NCBI GenBank assembly: GCA_023014365.1
Contig: JAEBUN010000018.1
Coordinates: 124,001-188,000 of the forward strand
Direction of reading: 5' to 3'
DNA length: 64,000 bases
From: Lepiota brunneoincarnata
Taxonomy: Eukaryota; Basidiomycota; Agaricomycetes; Agaricales; Agaricaceae
Below are positions 1-9,795 of this stretch, one piece after another. The stretch's first letter is position 1. Each line of letters starts with the position of its first letter. The notes beneath the pieces were generated by a model. That model searched no databases and was not told where the DNA came from. It saw nothing but the letters and a program-made list of their open reading frames with translations. The position numbers were made by a program, and so were the translations under genes.

Positions 1-310
1 CCTAGTACGCGGTGCTGGTGGTTCCCATTGAGGTAGGAGGTTGCGACATGCCGGGAGGCGAATAGTGAGACCTAAAAGTAGAGAAAACATAAGTAAAGAC
101 AACGAGAACAGGGGAAAACGCGACTTACGTTGCGCGATCGATGATGAAGGCGCGCCTTGGGAAGCCGTTGAGGCGTTGCTTGGCCCAGGGTAGCCTGAAA
201 ACAGTGTTAAGAAAACAGACAAAACTGTAACTCGAACTCTACTTACTGGAAGAAGAGTCCGAGTCCTCCTCGTAGCGAGCACGTTTGCTGCTGCGCATGT
301 TTCTGTCCAT
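1..310 (-). CDS. 5' part of a host gene leaving the left edge
   Basis: Three exons can be read on the minus strand: 310-247, 194-129 and 71-1, with the gene continuing past the window start. The ATG is at 310-308. Both introns have GTAAGT donors (246-241 and 128-123) and good acceptors (TTTTCAG, TTTTAG); the first also has a CTTAAC branch-like site. Joining them keeps one open frame with matching phases (64 nt, then 66 nt). The protein begins MDRNMRSSKRARYEEDSDSS, a basic stretch followed by an acidic Ser-rich stretch, which resembles a nuclear-protein N-terminus. I do not recognise the family. The start is the first ATG after a non-coding stretch; an upstream 5' exon cannot be excluded. A single longer minus-strand frame exists here but ignores the splice signals. 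Confidence 0.6.
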
Positions 311-637
311 TGTTGATAGAAGTGAGCGTTGAAAAGTGAATATGCGAGCACAATAGACGAGTAAGAAGTGAGAGGGAGAACGAAGGAGATGAAACGAGAC
401 CTTGGGACATTTAAAAGACCCAATAAAGAGATAAAAATTTAAGCTATAGCAACAAGAAGTTGATCTATACATTTAAACTCGGTGACATGACATCATTCTG
501 AAATAAGCTTAGCGAAAGTGCGCTACCCTCGAAGCTGGTGAACGTTCTAGACCATAGAGCGCGTCAGAGAGACTCAGATACTGCGAATTTGAAGGAGATA
601 ATGACTGAGGACAGTCAGCAATTTGGTTAGGGGGAGA
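311..637. other. intergenic, probable promoter of the left-edge gene
   Basis: No supported gene. The stretch separates the ATG at 310 from the LTR-A repeat starting at 638, so it must hold what remains of the promoter on the minus strand. An AT-rich patch lies around 421-480. No core element is clear enough to call. Confidence 0.3.
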
Positions 638-1941
638 TGATACGCCGATTTCACGCCTATACATGAATTCCGTACTCCGGAACGATTCTCTACATAGAAT
701 CATTGGCTATATCATTAAAGAACTCTATAGAGGATTGGTACTATATCCCGTAGTAGCCAGTTCGACCGAACTGAGGATATTCGAGCCTCGGAAGTGTTCA
801 AACCAGCTCATTATCACTAAGCTTAGTGAACCAAGCTATCAGAACGCTCTCCGGAGGGATTCAGGACTCTACATAGCCTATCGAGTATACCCCGGTCGCA
901 TCCAGGGACCTTACGAGCAGTTTTCTGATGAACCCGAATGCTGTTTGAACATAAAAGAATGTACCTAGCGGCTGTCGCAGGCGTATTACGTCTATAGCGA
1001 GTTCAATAATGATGACCGGACCACGGAACGGAACGTCCAACGTTCGGGAGGCAATACCCGATGCCCAAAACCCTAGAAACATCAAAGACTCCTAATTAAC
1101 GAGTGCTTTGTGGGTCCCGGCACTTCGGCATTCTGCTTAACTGAGATTAATTACAACGGATCAAGGGATTGTCCATCTGCTATACATTCCGATCATAATT
1201 GATCCGGAAACTTAACGCGCTCGCGTGGACGCAGAATAATGCAGCCGAGCACGGAGCACGTCTGGCTGGATTGCCATTCGTTAATCAGAGAAAAACCCAT
1301 AACCCAGGGTGAGGTAGAAATGCTGCCGAACCTTCCAAAATGTTCTACAGTGCCTGTAACAATTAAGCTTATTGTTTTCTATTTCATATTTACTATCTCT
1401 CGTATGTATCTAAACAATATAAATACGGTCAGCACTTGTTTGTGGAGAGAAAGAGAGGTCTCACCCCCGCTTCCACACGCAAGTCTGCGAGCCGTGATCA
1501 AGAACGGTTTCAGAGGGCTATTTAGTGTGCGTTGTTAAGTGTGATTTCTTCGGTCGTCGACCAACCCAGGGACAGAGACACAGACCAGAGTTCAGAGTTT
1601 AGAGTTCCAGAGTGCTAGAGACAGAGACAGAGACAGAGACCAGAGTTCAGAGACCAGAGACCAGAGACCAGAGACCCAGCGCTTTGAATTGACAGGGATT
1701 GTCCTTTCATTGTTGCACCGTACGGCTAAGATAATTTCAACGGCTGTTCGTTAACCTCTAAAAACACTACTCTCTTGAATTTCGCTGTCAGAACGCACCC
1801 CCAGAACACCCTAAAAGACGAAACTGTTCATTATCTATCTCATTCCACTTGTATTAGCTTAAGCTTATCGAATAGCGGCTAAGCTTAGTGAAAACGAGCC
1901 CCCTATCTATATTAAAACCTACGAAAGTTTCTACCTTTTCA
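638..1941 (+). repeat. LTR-A, copy 1 (solo-LTR-like, 1304 bp)
   Basis: Begins TGATACGCC and ends CCTTTTCA (TG...CA), and matches the reverse complement of 20762-22062 almost throughout. The two copies end at the same bases, which defines the element. It holds a simple-sequence patch (1580-1680, repeats of the type cagagaccagaga). Short frames inside it (663-968, 1239-1538) are conserved between copies only because the DNA is. Flanks are gaga on the left and ccgg on the right, with no target duplication, so one side may have been rearranged. Its right end coincides exactly with the truncation point of the gypsy gag fragment at 1942. Calling it an LTR rests on the TG/CA ends and lack of terminal inverted repeats; no full-length parent is in the window. 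Confidence 0.65.
1580..1680. repeat. cagaga/ccagaga simple-sequence patch
   Basis: Imperfect short-period purine-rich repeat inside LTR-A (units such as cagagac and cagagttcagag). The mirrored copy lies at about 21020-21135. It is the part where the two LTR-A copies differ most in repeat number. Confidence 0.7.
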
Positions 1942-3708
1942 CCGGTTGGGGTATTTTGGGGTAAGAATCTTCAAATCCTTCTTCTATGGTGGCATGGTCT
2001 ATTTCCATGGTGTGTGGGTCTTGTGGGGTGAAATGTGGAGTATTGCTCCTTTGATAGAATTGTGCATAGGGCATGTTGTTGTTTGGATGGCTTGGTCCTC
2101 GGTTGGGTTGGTATTGGTTCCTCTGGGGGAACGTGTTTCTTGGGGTGCCATAGAGGACATTGATTCAGCGGAAATTGTTGTCAAGTTTATTGGCATGGGT
2201 ATACCAAGCGGCGATGGTTGTCAGAGGGTTTTCCAATTTGTCAATCTTCATGGCAATGCAGCAGTCAATTGCCTTGCAATATAGATCGATCAGAGTGTGA
2301 TCTTCATTGAGTCCGGATTGGCAGACAAGTTCCTTGAATTGAGAGTTGAATTCTGTCATCAGTTTGCCTGCTTGGTGCAGGGTTTGAAGTCTGGTATGCA
2401 TGTACGCATGTTCATCTGCTGGAGTGAAGTCGGCTCTGAGTCGGGCAGTGAAATTGTCCCATGATTCCATGGCTATGGGTTGCCCTTATTGGGTTTGGGC
2501 ATTTCTCTCATGGAGGTATTGTCTGGCCCAAGCTTGGGCATCTCCTGATTGCATTGTTGAAAGGACAAATAGGGTCCTAGCGAGGTTGGTGTTGTAAGTG
2601 GTCGCATTGGCGAGCATGTAAACTTCGCATTGGAAGATCCAATCTTCAAAAAGTCTTCTAGTTCCATCAAAGGTGATGGGTTTGAGGAGTCCTAGCTCCT
2701 TTGGGGTATGTGCAGCAGCCATTATTTGTAATTGTCCTGGTGGCAGCGGTGGTGGCAGTGTTGGGGGTTGTGTTGGTTGTAAGGGAGGAGCCAGTAGGGC
2801 TAAGGGTGTGGTTGGCACAGGTAGTGCAGGTGGTTGTGGATCAGGATCTGATTGGTTGTTGTCTGTTATATAGATGTTGGAGTCATTGTCTGCTGGGGGA
2901 GTTCTTCCTTGGTTTACTGCATATTCGTGGCATGTGAGTAAGTTTTCTTCTGATTTGGAAAGTTCTCTTGGTTGCTTGAGGGCATATTCAAGTCTTTGGA
3001 GTTTGTAATCGTTTAATGGGTCTACTTTGGCACGATATTCTTTAGCTTGTTTGCATCTTCTTTCTTCTTGTTCATAGTGTTCTTTTAGTTCTTTTTCGTG
3101 TTGTATTCTTTGTCGTTCTGCTAGTTCTTCAGCAAAACTTGTTCAAGTGCATGTGATAGTTGTTGCACTTGGAGTGGGTGAGTTGAATGGAGATGGGGGG
3201 TAGAATGGAGATGGTGTCTGAATGGGGATAGGGTTTCTTCTGGGATCTGGGTTTTGGGTTCCTGATCCTGAGATTCTACTTCTTGATTTGGGAGGAGGTG
3301 ATGGAGTTTCTCAGGCCAAGAACTTCTTTGGAGGCATGGTGGCAGTTGTCTAGCAATCAATTATCGCTAGAAGAATGAAGAATTGGGTTGCGATGATGGA
3401 AATTCCTGAGTACAGGTTCCACAATCTGACAATGCAGCAGTGACAAGGGGATATGATACATTTGAGTTCTAGGGTGATGATTCGGTAGGCGATGAGGGTG
3501 GCGGTGGAGGTAAAGACAAAAATGAGTAGGTAAGCCAGGTCTTCTGGCAGGGAGAGGTTGAGGGACATAGTGATGGCTACACAAAGAGGTGGTTTTCTTT
3601 CGCATGTCATTTTGAATGACCAGGGTACCTCAATGTGTTCAGTACATTGGCAGAGCAGAGCAGAGTAGAGGGTGAGCAAGAGATAAGCAGTAGAGTATCT
3701 TAGTGTTT
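1942..3708 (-). pseudogene. truncated gypsy-2 gag (copy A)
   Basis: Matches 12416-14170 along its length, and is therefore the leader and N-terminal to central part of a Ty3/gypsy Gag on the minus strand. It reads in from the LTR at 3709-4091. ATG context is near 3340 (MPPKKF...), with a TGA a few codons later that the other copies share. Recognisable Gag core includes FEDWIFQCEVYMLAN (about 2640) and a segment at 2165-2470 beginning MESWDNFTARLRADFTPADE. The copy stops at 1942, before the CCHC zinc knuckle, where LTR-A begins. It has several frame breaks and is not functional. Confidence 0.8.
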
Positions 3709-4091
3709 TGTTACCCAGGTTAGGGGTTCACTCCTGAGTAGCACAGAGTTTGACACAGGATGTCTATACAGACTTGGTCCTGTCCTACTGAGCATGACTT
3801 GAAGACAATGGAGCACTATAAGTCCAGCCGGTTATGGCAAAGAGGTATAGGAGGCAAGAACTTTATAACACTAAGATAAGGATACAAGGTATTGTACTGT
3901 ATCCTTATATACTTCTAAGTGTGGCTGTACTCCTACTATAACAATCTGGACCAAGGTAACTATGAGTCATAGATAAGAAACATGAGGCAAATGGTAAGAA
4001 TAGTCCTTCTGATGTACACTACTGATGGTTTCATAGTGACATGGGAATGTAGCTAAAAATAACTGTCCTTCTGATAAGACTTCTGATAACA
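3709..4091 (-). repeat. LTR-B, 5' LTR of truncated gypsy copy A (383 bp)
   Basis: On the minus strand it runs TGTTATCAG...GGGTAACA and is flush with the copy A gag leader, as 14171-14553 is with copy B. It contains a TATA-like block (cttatatac near 3903) that recurs in every LTR-B copy. Its outer (right) end abuts another, slightly truncated LTR-B at 4092 in the same orientation. Confidence 0.8.
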
Positions 4092-4349
4092 GGTTTGCTC
4101 TTGAGTAGCACAGAGTTCGACACAGGATGTCTATACAGACTTGGTCCTGTCTTACTAAGCATGACTTAGAGACAACGGAGCACTATAAATCCAGCTGGTT
4201 ATGGCAAAGAGGTATAGGAGGCAAGAACTTTATAACACTAAGATAAGGATACAAGGTATTGTACTGTATCCTTATATACTTCTAAGTGTGGCTGTACTCC
4301 TACTATAATAGTCTGAACCAGAGTAACTATGAGTCAGAGATAAGAAACA
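4092..4349 (-). repeat. LTR-B, first part of gypsy-2 3' LTR
   Basis: The part of an LTR-B copy that lies 5' on the plus strand. It lacks the terminal ~16 bp (tgttacccaggttagg) present in the neighbour. It is broken at aaaca (4345-4349) by element C and resumes at 6660. Joined with 6660-6773, less the 5-bp duplication, it gives the expected LTR length minus the missing end. Confidence 0.75.
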
Positions 4350-4564
4350 TGTTATGATCCATGTTCCTTCTGTATCCGAGGATAACTGGAGACAGCCTTC
4401 AATCACTCTACAAGGTGTCCAAGATGGTTGGCCTTGCAGAGCTTAGTGGATCGCACTCAATGAGATAACAGGGGAACATGCCAAGTTAAGGCAGAGAGGG
4501 TTAATGACCGTTGTTAACAAGATTAAAGCTTAAGGCTTTAATCTCTACTTGTACAGGCCTTATA

Positions 4565-6170
4565 CAGTGACCCACAAAACCGTTCCAATGTTTTGTACTT
4601 TTGACTTAAAGTAGTAATAGCTCAGTAAATAAAATAGCTAAATTTGTGAATATATTTATAAAGATAGCCAAATATGTCATATCTGACTTTGCAAAGTTGC
4701 GTCATGTAATACTTCCAAATTAGGCAATTATGAATTTTGTAATCATTTTAAGTCATTGGAACGGTTTTGTCAATGGTAATTTTTAATACTAATCCAAGCA
4801 ATCACATGACTCCATTGATTGTCAATCAACAAGATCATGTGACCATGTATCTTTGACATATAAATAGATGTGCTGACAGCCATGTCCCATCATTCTCAAC
4901 CCCCCTACCTACCATGAAGCCATTATCTTCTACTCTAAAGCAAACCATCCTCTCTTTGCTAAATTCTCATCATTCCTATACTAAAATTGAGGCAATTACT
5001 GGTGTTGAGCACAGTACCATATCCAGGCTAGCCTCTAAAAATTGTTCCAGCCTTACTAAATCACTTGGAGGACATCCTTCAAAACTCTCTACCACTAATA
5101 TTCGGCATGCTATCCATCTTATCTCTGCTGGCAAGGCTGAAACTGCTGTAGATATAGCCAAATCTCTTGCTCCCATCATTGGGACATCAGTCTCTTCACA
5201 GACTGTAGCAAGGCATCTCAAACAGGCAGGAATGAAGGCTGTAGTCAAGCAAAAAAAGCCTTTACTCTCTGACAAGCATAGGAGGGCTAGGCTGGATTTT
5301 GTTCTGACACACCAGCATTGGACTGTGGAGGACTGGAAGCTGGTTGTATGGTCTGATGAGACCAAAATTAATCATTTGGGGTCAGATGGAAGGAAGTGGG
5401 GATGGAAAAAGAAGGGAGAGGGGCTTAGTGAAAGATTGGTCAAGGGAACTCTGAAGTATGGAGGAGGATCAGTGATGGTTTGGGACTGTATGCTGTAGGA
5501 TGGCCCAGGCTATGCAGTAAGGATTGATGGAAGGATGGATGCAGAGTTGTTTGTGCAAATTTTGGAGGAAGATTTGAAGAAGAGTCTCCAGTGGTACAAG
5601 CTTAAACCCTGAGATATTATCTTCCAGCAAGATAATGACCCCAAACACAAGAGTACACTGGCCAAAGAATGGTTTCAAAAAAATCATTTTAGGCTCCTAA
5701 CCTGGCCAGCACAATCACCTGACCTCAATCCCATTGAACACTTATGGGAATATGTGAAGAAAAAGTTGGGAGAGTATGAATCTCCTCCCAAGGGTATGGA
5801 GGAGTTGTGGCAGAGGGTAGAAAAGGAGTGGGATGCTATTCCAGCTTCTGAGTGTCAGAAGTTAATTGAAAGTATGCCTAGAAGAGTAGCAGCTGTACTC
5901 AAAGCCAGGGGGGGCTACTCTAAGTACTAGAAATAATAGGATAGCCTAGTATAATATGTCATTGACAAAACCGTTCCAATGACTTAAAATAATTACAAAA
6001 TTCATAATTGCCTAATTTGGAAGTATTACATGACACAACTTTGCAGAGTCAGATATGACATATTTGGCTATCTTTATAAGTATATTCACAAATATGGCTA
6101 TTTTATTTACTGAGCTATTACTACTTTAAGTTAAAAGTACAAAACATTGGAACGGTTTTGTGGGTCACTG
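4565..6170 (+). mobile_element. Tc1/mariner element, family 1, copy 1
   Basis: A 1606-bp element with TA on both sides (4563-4564, 6171-6172) and ends CAGTGACCCAC...GTGGGTCACTG. Terminal inverted repeats are about 210 bp (4565-4775 and 5958-6170). Each repeat carries an outer acaaaaccgttccaatg and, at its inner edge, the same motif inverted. A second, better-preserved copy of exactly the same length lies at 17085-18690. Confidence 0.9.
4914..5930 (+). pseudogene. Tc1/mariner DDE transposase, broken (family 1)
   Basis: Reads from an ATG at 4914 as a 338-residue-length transposase to TAG at 5928-5930. It has an N-terminal helix-turn-helix region and the DDE core: WSDET, then FQQDNDPKH, then PDLNPIEHLW. 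Two in-frame stops interrupt it: TAG where the intact copy has TGG (after GCML/DCML, near 5498) and TGA where the intact copy has CAA (KP-QDI, near 5609). The TGA/CAA pair fits an ancestral CGA. It is inserted in element C and oriented opposite to it. Confidence 0.9.
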
Positions 6171-6283
6171 TATACCTATGAGACACCATATACTCATTAT
6201 AGGTAGTTGGGCTGTTCTACTGGTCATCCACAGTCTTGACCATGATGCGCATCTTAGGTGATGGCATCCTACTGTTATTCATA

Positions 6284-6655
6284 TTACAATGAGTCAGTGT
6301 CCTCATTCTCACTGCTGTGCAATGTTCCATCGCTTTCCTCTGACTCATAATTTCCTTCTCCCGATTCTATCTCCATGGATTCTCCTCCATTCTTGCTCTC
6401 CATTCTCTTGGTGCTTCCATCTGCATCGGAGGTTGGATTGGTTGATCCATGGCTGTCATCTTTGTCCTCAGGGTATTCCAGAATATCCTCTAGAGTTATC
6501 TCCATTCCCGCTTCTCTTGCCAAGTCCTGCATGGCATTGTAATACTCCCCTTCTTTGTCTTCATATTCCTGGGCTCACAACTGATCTGTGGTCTCCTGTA
6601 CCCATCTTGTAAAGTCAAATAGTTGCTCTTGTTCCTCTCGGTCCAGACTATTCAT
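6284..6655 (-). pseudogene. acidic ORF of element C, one TGA
   Basis: Starts with ATG at 6655-6653, inside the element's terminal TGTTATG, and reads MNSLDREEQEQLFDFTRW. A TGA follows (near 6577), after which the same frame continues through QDLAREAGMEITLEDILEYP and a highly acidic Ser/Asp/Glu tail to a stop at 6284. The second copy of the terminus (27864-27831, then 19868-19841) starts MNSPDREELEQVFNFTR in the same frame, which supports real coding ancestry. Family not recognised; the acidic C-terminus might mark an activation or interaction domain, but that is a guess. Confidence 0.5.
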
Positions 6656-6659
6656 AACA

Positions 6660-6773
6660 AAACATGAGGCAAATGGTAAGAATAGTCCTTCTGATGTACA
6701 CTACTGATGGTTTCATAGTGACATGGGAATAAACCTAAAAATAACCATCCTTCTGATAAGACTTCTAATAACA
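6660..6773 (-). repeat. LTR-B, remaining part of gypsy-2 3' LTR
   Basis: Continues the LTR-B sequence interrupted at 4349 (duplicated aaaca, then tgaggcaaatggtaag) and ends ctaataaca at 6773, the inner edge of the 3' LTR. The sequence beside it (6774-6800) gives only a weak purine tract on the minus strand. Confidence 0.75.
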
Positions 6774-7055
6774 TTAGGTCCATTTCTAGAGTTGTTTTCC
6801 ATTACAACTCATTAGTTTCCTTCTTCTGGGTATTTGGCTAAGTAGCTTGGTTCATAGTAATCAATTTGAGTTTGGTTGGTGGAGTCTGGTCAGGGAGGAA
6901 CGATAGGAGAGAAAGTGGGAGTGGGAGTTCTGTGGAGATCGAGTACGGCAGTGGTTTCTGGGGATGGAGGTTGTCCTGGATAGAAGATGTCGTACAAGAG
7001 GCATCTGAAATGAGGACTTTCTATCCTTTCTTCTGGTGGGGTAGTTGGGTTTTCT
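6774..7055 (-). other. gypsy-2 3' non-coding region
   Basis: Lies between the accessory zinc-knuckle ORF and the inner end of the 3' LTR. An alternative minus-strand frame (7333-6890, Pro/Thr-rich, 147 residues) overlaps the end of the accessory ORF. It could be its shifted C-terminus or chance. Confidence 0.4.
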
Positions 7056-8180
7056 TCAGAAGGACCTGCATGGTTCTCCTGTAATGTTTGATTTGGCCAT
7101 GTTGTCATAACATTCCTCATAGTAATCATTGTTGGTGAGATTGATGTATCGATGGTGAGTTGTGGGAGTGGTCGAGGGACAGGTTGTAGGATTTCTGGAG
7201 TAGGAGGCATGTTGAGTCTTTCGATTTGGACACTTGGTCCGTTTATGACGAGGTTGGAAGACTGTGCAGTAGGGGCATCAATATTTGATGCAGTCATAGG
7301 AGTAGTGCCCTGGGGCATATTGTTTGCATCCAAGGCATGCGAATTGGGGGCAGTCCATGGCCCAGTGTCCAGTATGTCTACATTGGATGCAGACCGATCT
7401 GTCAGTGGTTTGGGGGTTGGCTTGTGTGTGAATGGGGTTGGGGGAGTTCCAAATCAGGATGTTGTTATTGGTGATGGTGTGGGTGGTGTTCTTGGTGGGG
7501 GTGAGAAGTCTGAAGGGATTTCTGACATTGGTGGGCTTTCTTCCCTTGCTGGGGATGGTGGCAATGATTGCGGCAGTGATTGTTGTGGTAGTGGTGGGGA
7601 CGGTTGTGGTGGGGGGCTGCGAGGTATGTACCTCATCTCGTTTGGGTAAGTTCTTTGACACCTTGGACATGAGGCTCAATCTTGAGCAGAGAAGTCACTC
7701 AAGTGATTCTGCCCAGGCACCTTGCATATTGTATGCAGTAGCGAGAGCCTTAGTCTGTCATACATGGTGGGTATAGTTGTACCAGAGTTGTCTGTCATAT
7801 TCTGAAATTGAAGTGTGTTCCAATTTAGTCATAATGGCTCCATCAGTGGCAGCCTTATGCAGATCTCTGTCAGAAGGGTGATCTGGTCCATGTGGTTGTA
7901 CTCCAGCTGTATGGTATCTAAGGGAGGCAGCTGGGGTGATTGTTGGTTCTGGGGTGGCATTGGGGTCAGGGGTCTCATCTCTGAGAGAGTCATATGCAGC
8001 AGCAAAGGTGTGAGAGGGGGTGTTGGGAGACAGGGCCAAAATGGGAGTTGTCTGAAGTGTAGTAGGTTTGATGCTTGCATTGTTGACAATGATAATAGAG
8101 GATGATGAGGAAATTGGTGAGGGTGTTGTTGAGAAAGGGGGAGTGGTTTGGGGGTGAGTGAGGTTGAGGTTCATAGGCAT
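7056..8180 (-). pseudogene. gypsy-2 accessory ORF with three zinc knuckles
   Basis: One reading frame runs from ATG 8180-8178 to a stop at 7058-7056 (about 374 codons), broken only by three TGA codons (near 7758, 7680 and 7278). The N-terminal third is Thr/Pro/Ser-rich. A middle segment reads QTKALATAYNMQGAWAESLE. The C-terminal part has three knuckles in a row: CIQCRHTGHWAMDC (CX2CX4HX4C), then CLGCKQYAPGHYSYDC and CPYCTVFQPRHKRTKC (both CX2CX6HX4C). It ends with ITGEPCRSF. It lies just downstream of the integrase/chromodomain region on the same strand and inside the LTRs, so it belongs to the retroelement or was captured by it. Role unknown; nucleic-acid binding is the natural inference from the knuckles. 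Confidence 0.65.
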
Positions 8181-8189
8181 CTTTTAAGT

Positions 8190-8500
8190 ATGTTTGGTGT
8201 GGGAGCGGAGTTGTCTTTGGTAGGTTCTGGTGGGTTCCTGCTTTTTCTGGAGAATTCCATAAGCTTCATACTTGTTTAAGTATTCTTTGGCATTTGCATG
8301 GAGTGTTTTGTCGGTGATCCATTTGTTCTCCGTGTGGGAGTATCCTTTCCATTTGACATAGTGTTGAAGTTTTCCATGATATCGGTGGTGGTTTAGAATG
8401 GCTTCTATTTTGTATTCTTCTTCTTCGTTGATGATGTCTGGTGGTGGTGGAGTTGGGTAAGATCCATATGCTTCTGTTTCGGTATATGGGGTTAGAAGAT
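8190..8500 (-). pseudogene. gypsy-2 chromodomain (frameshifted from integrase)
   Basis: A minus-strand frame different from the integrase ORF reads EEEYKIEAILNHHRYHGKLQ followed by HYVKWKGYSHTENKW, a clear chromodomain core with the VKWKGY signature. In intact chromoviruses this is fused to the integrase C-terminus and steers integration to marked chromatin. Here a one-base shift near 8490-8500 separates it from the integrase. Confidence 0.7.
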
Positions 8501-9795
8501 TTCAGTGGAATACTGGGTGTATCTTCCATTGATTGGAAGTTTTAGTTTGTATGTGAGTGGTGATAAGACTTCTGAGATAAGGAAAGGTCCTAGTCTTTTT
8601 GGGGATATTTTGTTGGAGATGAAGGGAAGTTTAAGGTTCTTGGCTTCTAGCCATACTTTTTGACGTGTTTCAAGGGGTTTAACAGTTCTTCTAGTTCTTT
8701 GTTTCATAATATCAGTGGAGAGTTGATGTGCCACGTGTGCTTCTTTTCTGGCATCATCAAGGAGTCTGATGCATTCATCTACTGATGGGAAGTTTGATGT
8801 TTCCATTACCGTGGGTATTGGTGGAGGGTTGTATCCCATGATTAGTTCAAATGGGGATTTCTGTCTTGAGGCATGTATTTTGGAGTTGTGTGCAAACTCA
8901 GCGATGGGGAGGGTTTCTGACCAGTCAAGGGGGTTCCTGGTGCAGTATATGGCAAGATAGGTCTTGATTTCTTGGTTATATTGTTCAGTAGAACCATCTG
9001 TCTGTGGGTGGTATGCGGTTGAGAATGCTTGTTGGATGTTTAAGCATTTGGCTAGCTCTTGGAGGGAGTTGGTGGCAAATTTGGGGTCTCGATCTGATAT
9101 GATCTTGTCAGGTAATCCAAACCTAGTGAAGACTTTTTCTATTAATAGTCGTCCGATGTCGTCAGTGTCTGATTGATCTGAGGTTGGGATGAAAATTACC
9201 CCCTTTGTAAGGCCATGGTCCACCATGGACAATATTGCATTATGACCAGCGCTAGGCAGTAGACTGGTGATAAGATCCCATGATATTTGAGCAAATGGGC
9301 ATTTGGATGATGATGGTGGGATTGGTTGAGTTGGTGTGCGATCCAGTCTGCATATGATTTTGTGTTGCTGGCACTTTGGACAGCCTTTGATGTAGTTCTT
9401 TATGAACATCAACATTCCTGGCCAATATACTTCTTCTTGGCTAGGCGGTATGTTTCCTGTTCTCCAGGGTGGCCATGTGTAGGGTGGTCATGGTATCTTG
9501 CAATGACATTGCATCTGAGTTGGAGGTCTTCTGGAATGATGACACGTTCTTGGAACATGAGCAGTGAGCCATTTGGGGTTGGGACTGTTCTGAAGTCTTT
9601 ATTGGCAGCATTAGGGTGGGTTTCTTTTAGGAATTTGAATGTTTCGGTGGTTCTAGCATTGTATTTGGGTGATCCCGTGATTCTTTCTTGGAGTTCTATA
9701 TCAATGGTGGCAATAAAGAGGTGTTCTGGGAGTACTGTGATCAGGTTTTGATCTTTTATGTCAGCAGTGGCGACAAAGAGGTCATTTGGAAGCAT
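8492..9795 (-). pseudogene. gypsy-2 integrase
   Basis: The zinc-binding HHCC region is split over two frames: HDHPTHGHPGEQETYRLAKK (about 9480) and KGCPKCQQHK (about 9370). The catalytic core follows: WDLITSL (D), ISDRDPKF (D) and TEQYNQEI (E), with the typical AYHPQTDGSTEQ block. The C-terminal part reads QKVWLEAKNLKL and KLGPF-like KRLGPFLISEV. The core frame 9415-8492 is 307 residues and open. The break between the two frames near 9410 looks like a single-base shift. Confidence 0.85.

Larger units (their letters stand above)
4350..6659 (-). mobile_element. element C: TGTTATGA-ended element, ~700 bp without its Tc1 insert
   Basis: Starts TGTTATGATCC and ends TTCATAACA, so the ends form a short inverted repeat TGTTATGA. 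It is flanked by a perfect 5-bp duplication aaaca (4345-4349 and 6660-6664) within LTR-B. A Tc1 element occupies 4565-6170; the rest totals about 700 bp. The minus strand carries an open frame whose ATG lies within the terminal TGTTATG. A second copy of this terminus lies at 19841-19868 plus 27831-27864. It could be an LTR with a coding start at its edge or a non-autonomous element; the 5-bp duplication and TG/CA ends favour an LTR-type integrase origin. Confidence 0.6.

Noticed and set aside
663..1538. Open frames of ~100 codons conserved at 663-968 / 22037-21753 and 1239-1538 / 21462-21178
   Set aside because: They lie inside the LTR-A repeat; the conservation is that of the repeat DNA. The second pair changes frame in the copy, and there is no recognisable domain.
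1580..1680. Possible CRISPR or satellite array
   Set aside because: Units are 5-14 bp and irregular with no spacers; it is a simple-sequence patch in a eukaryotic repeat.
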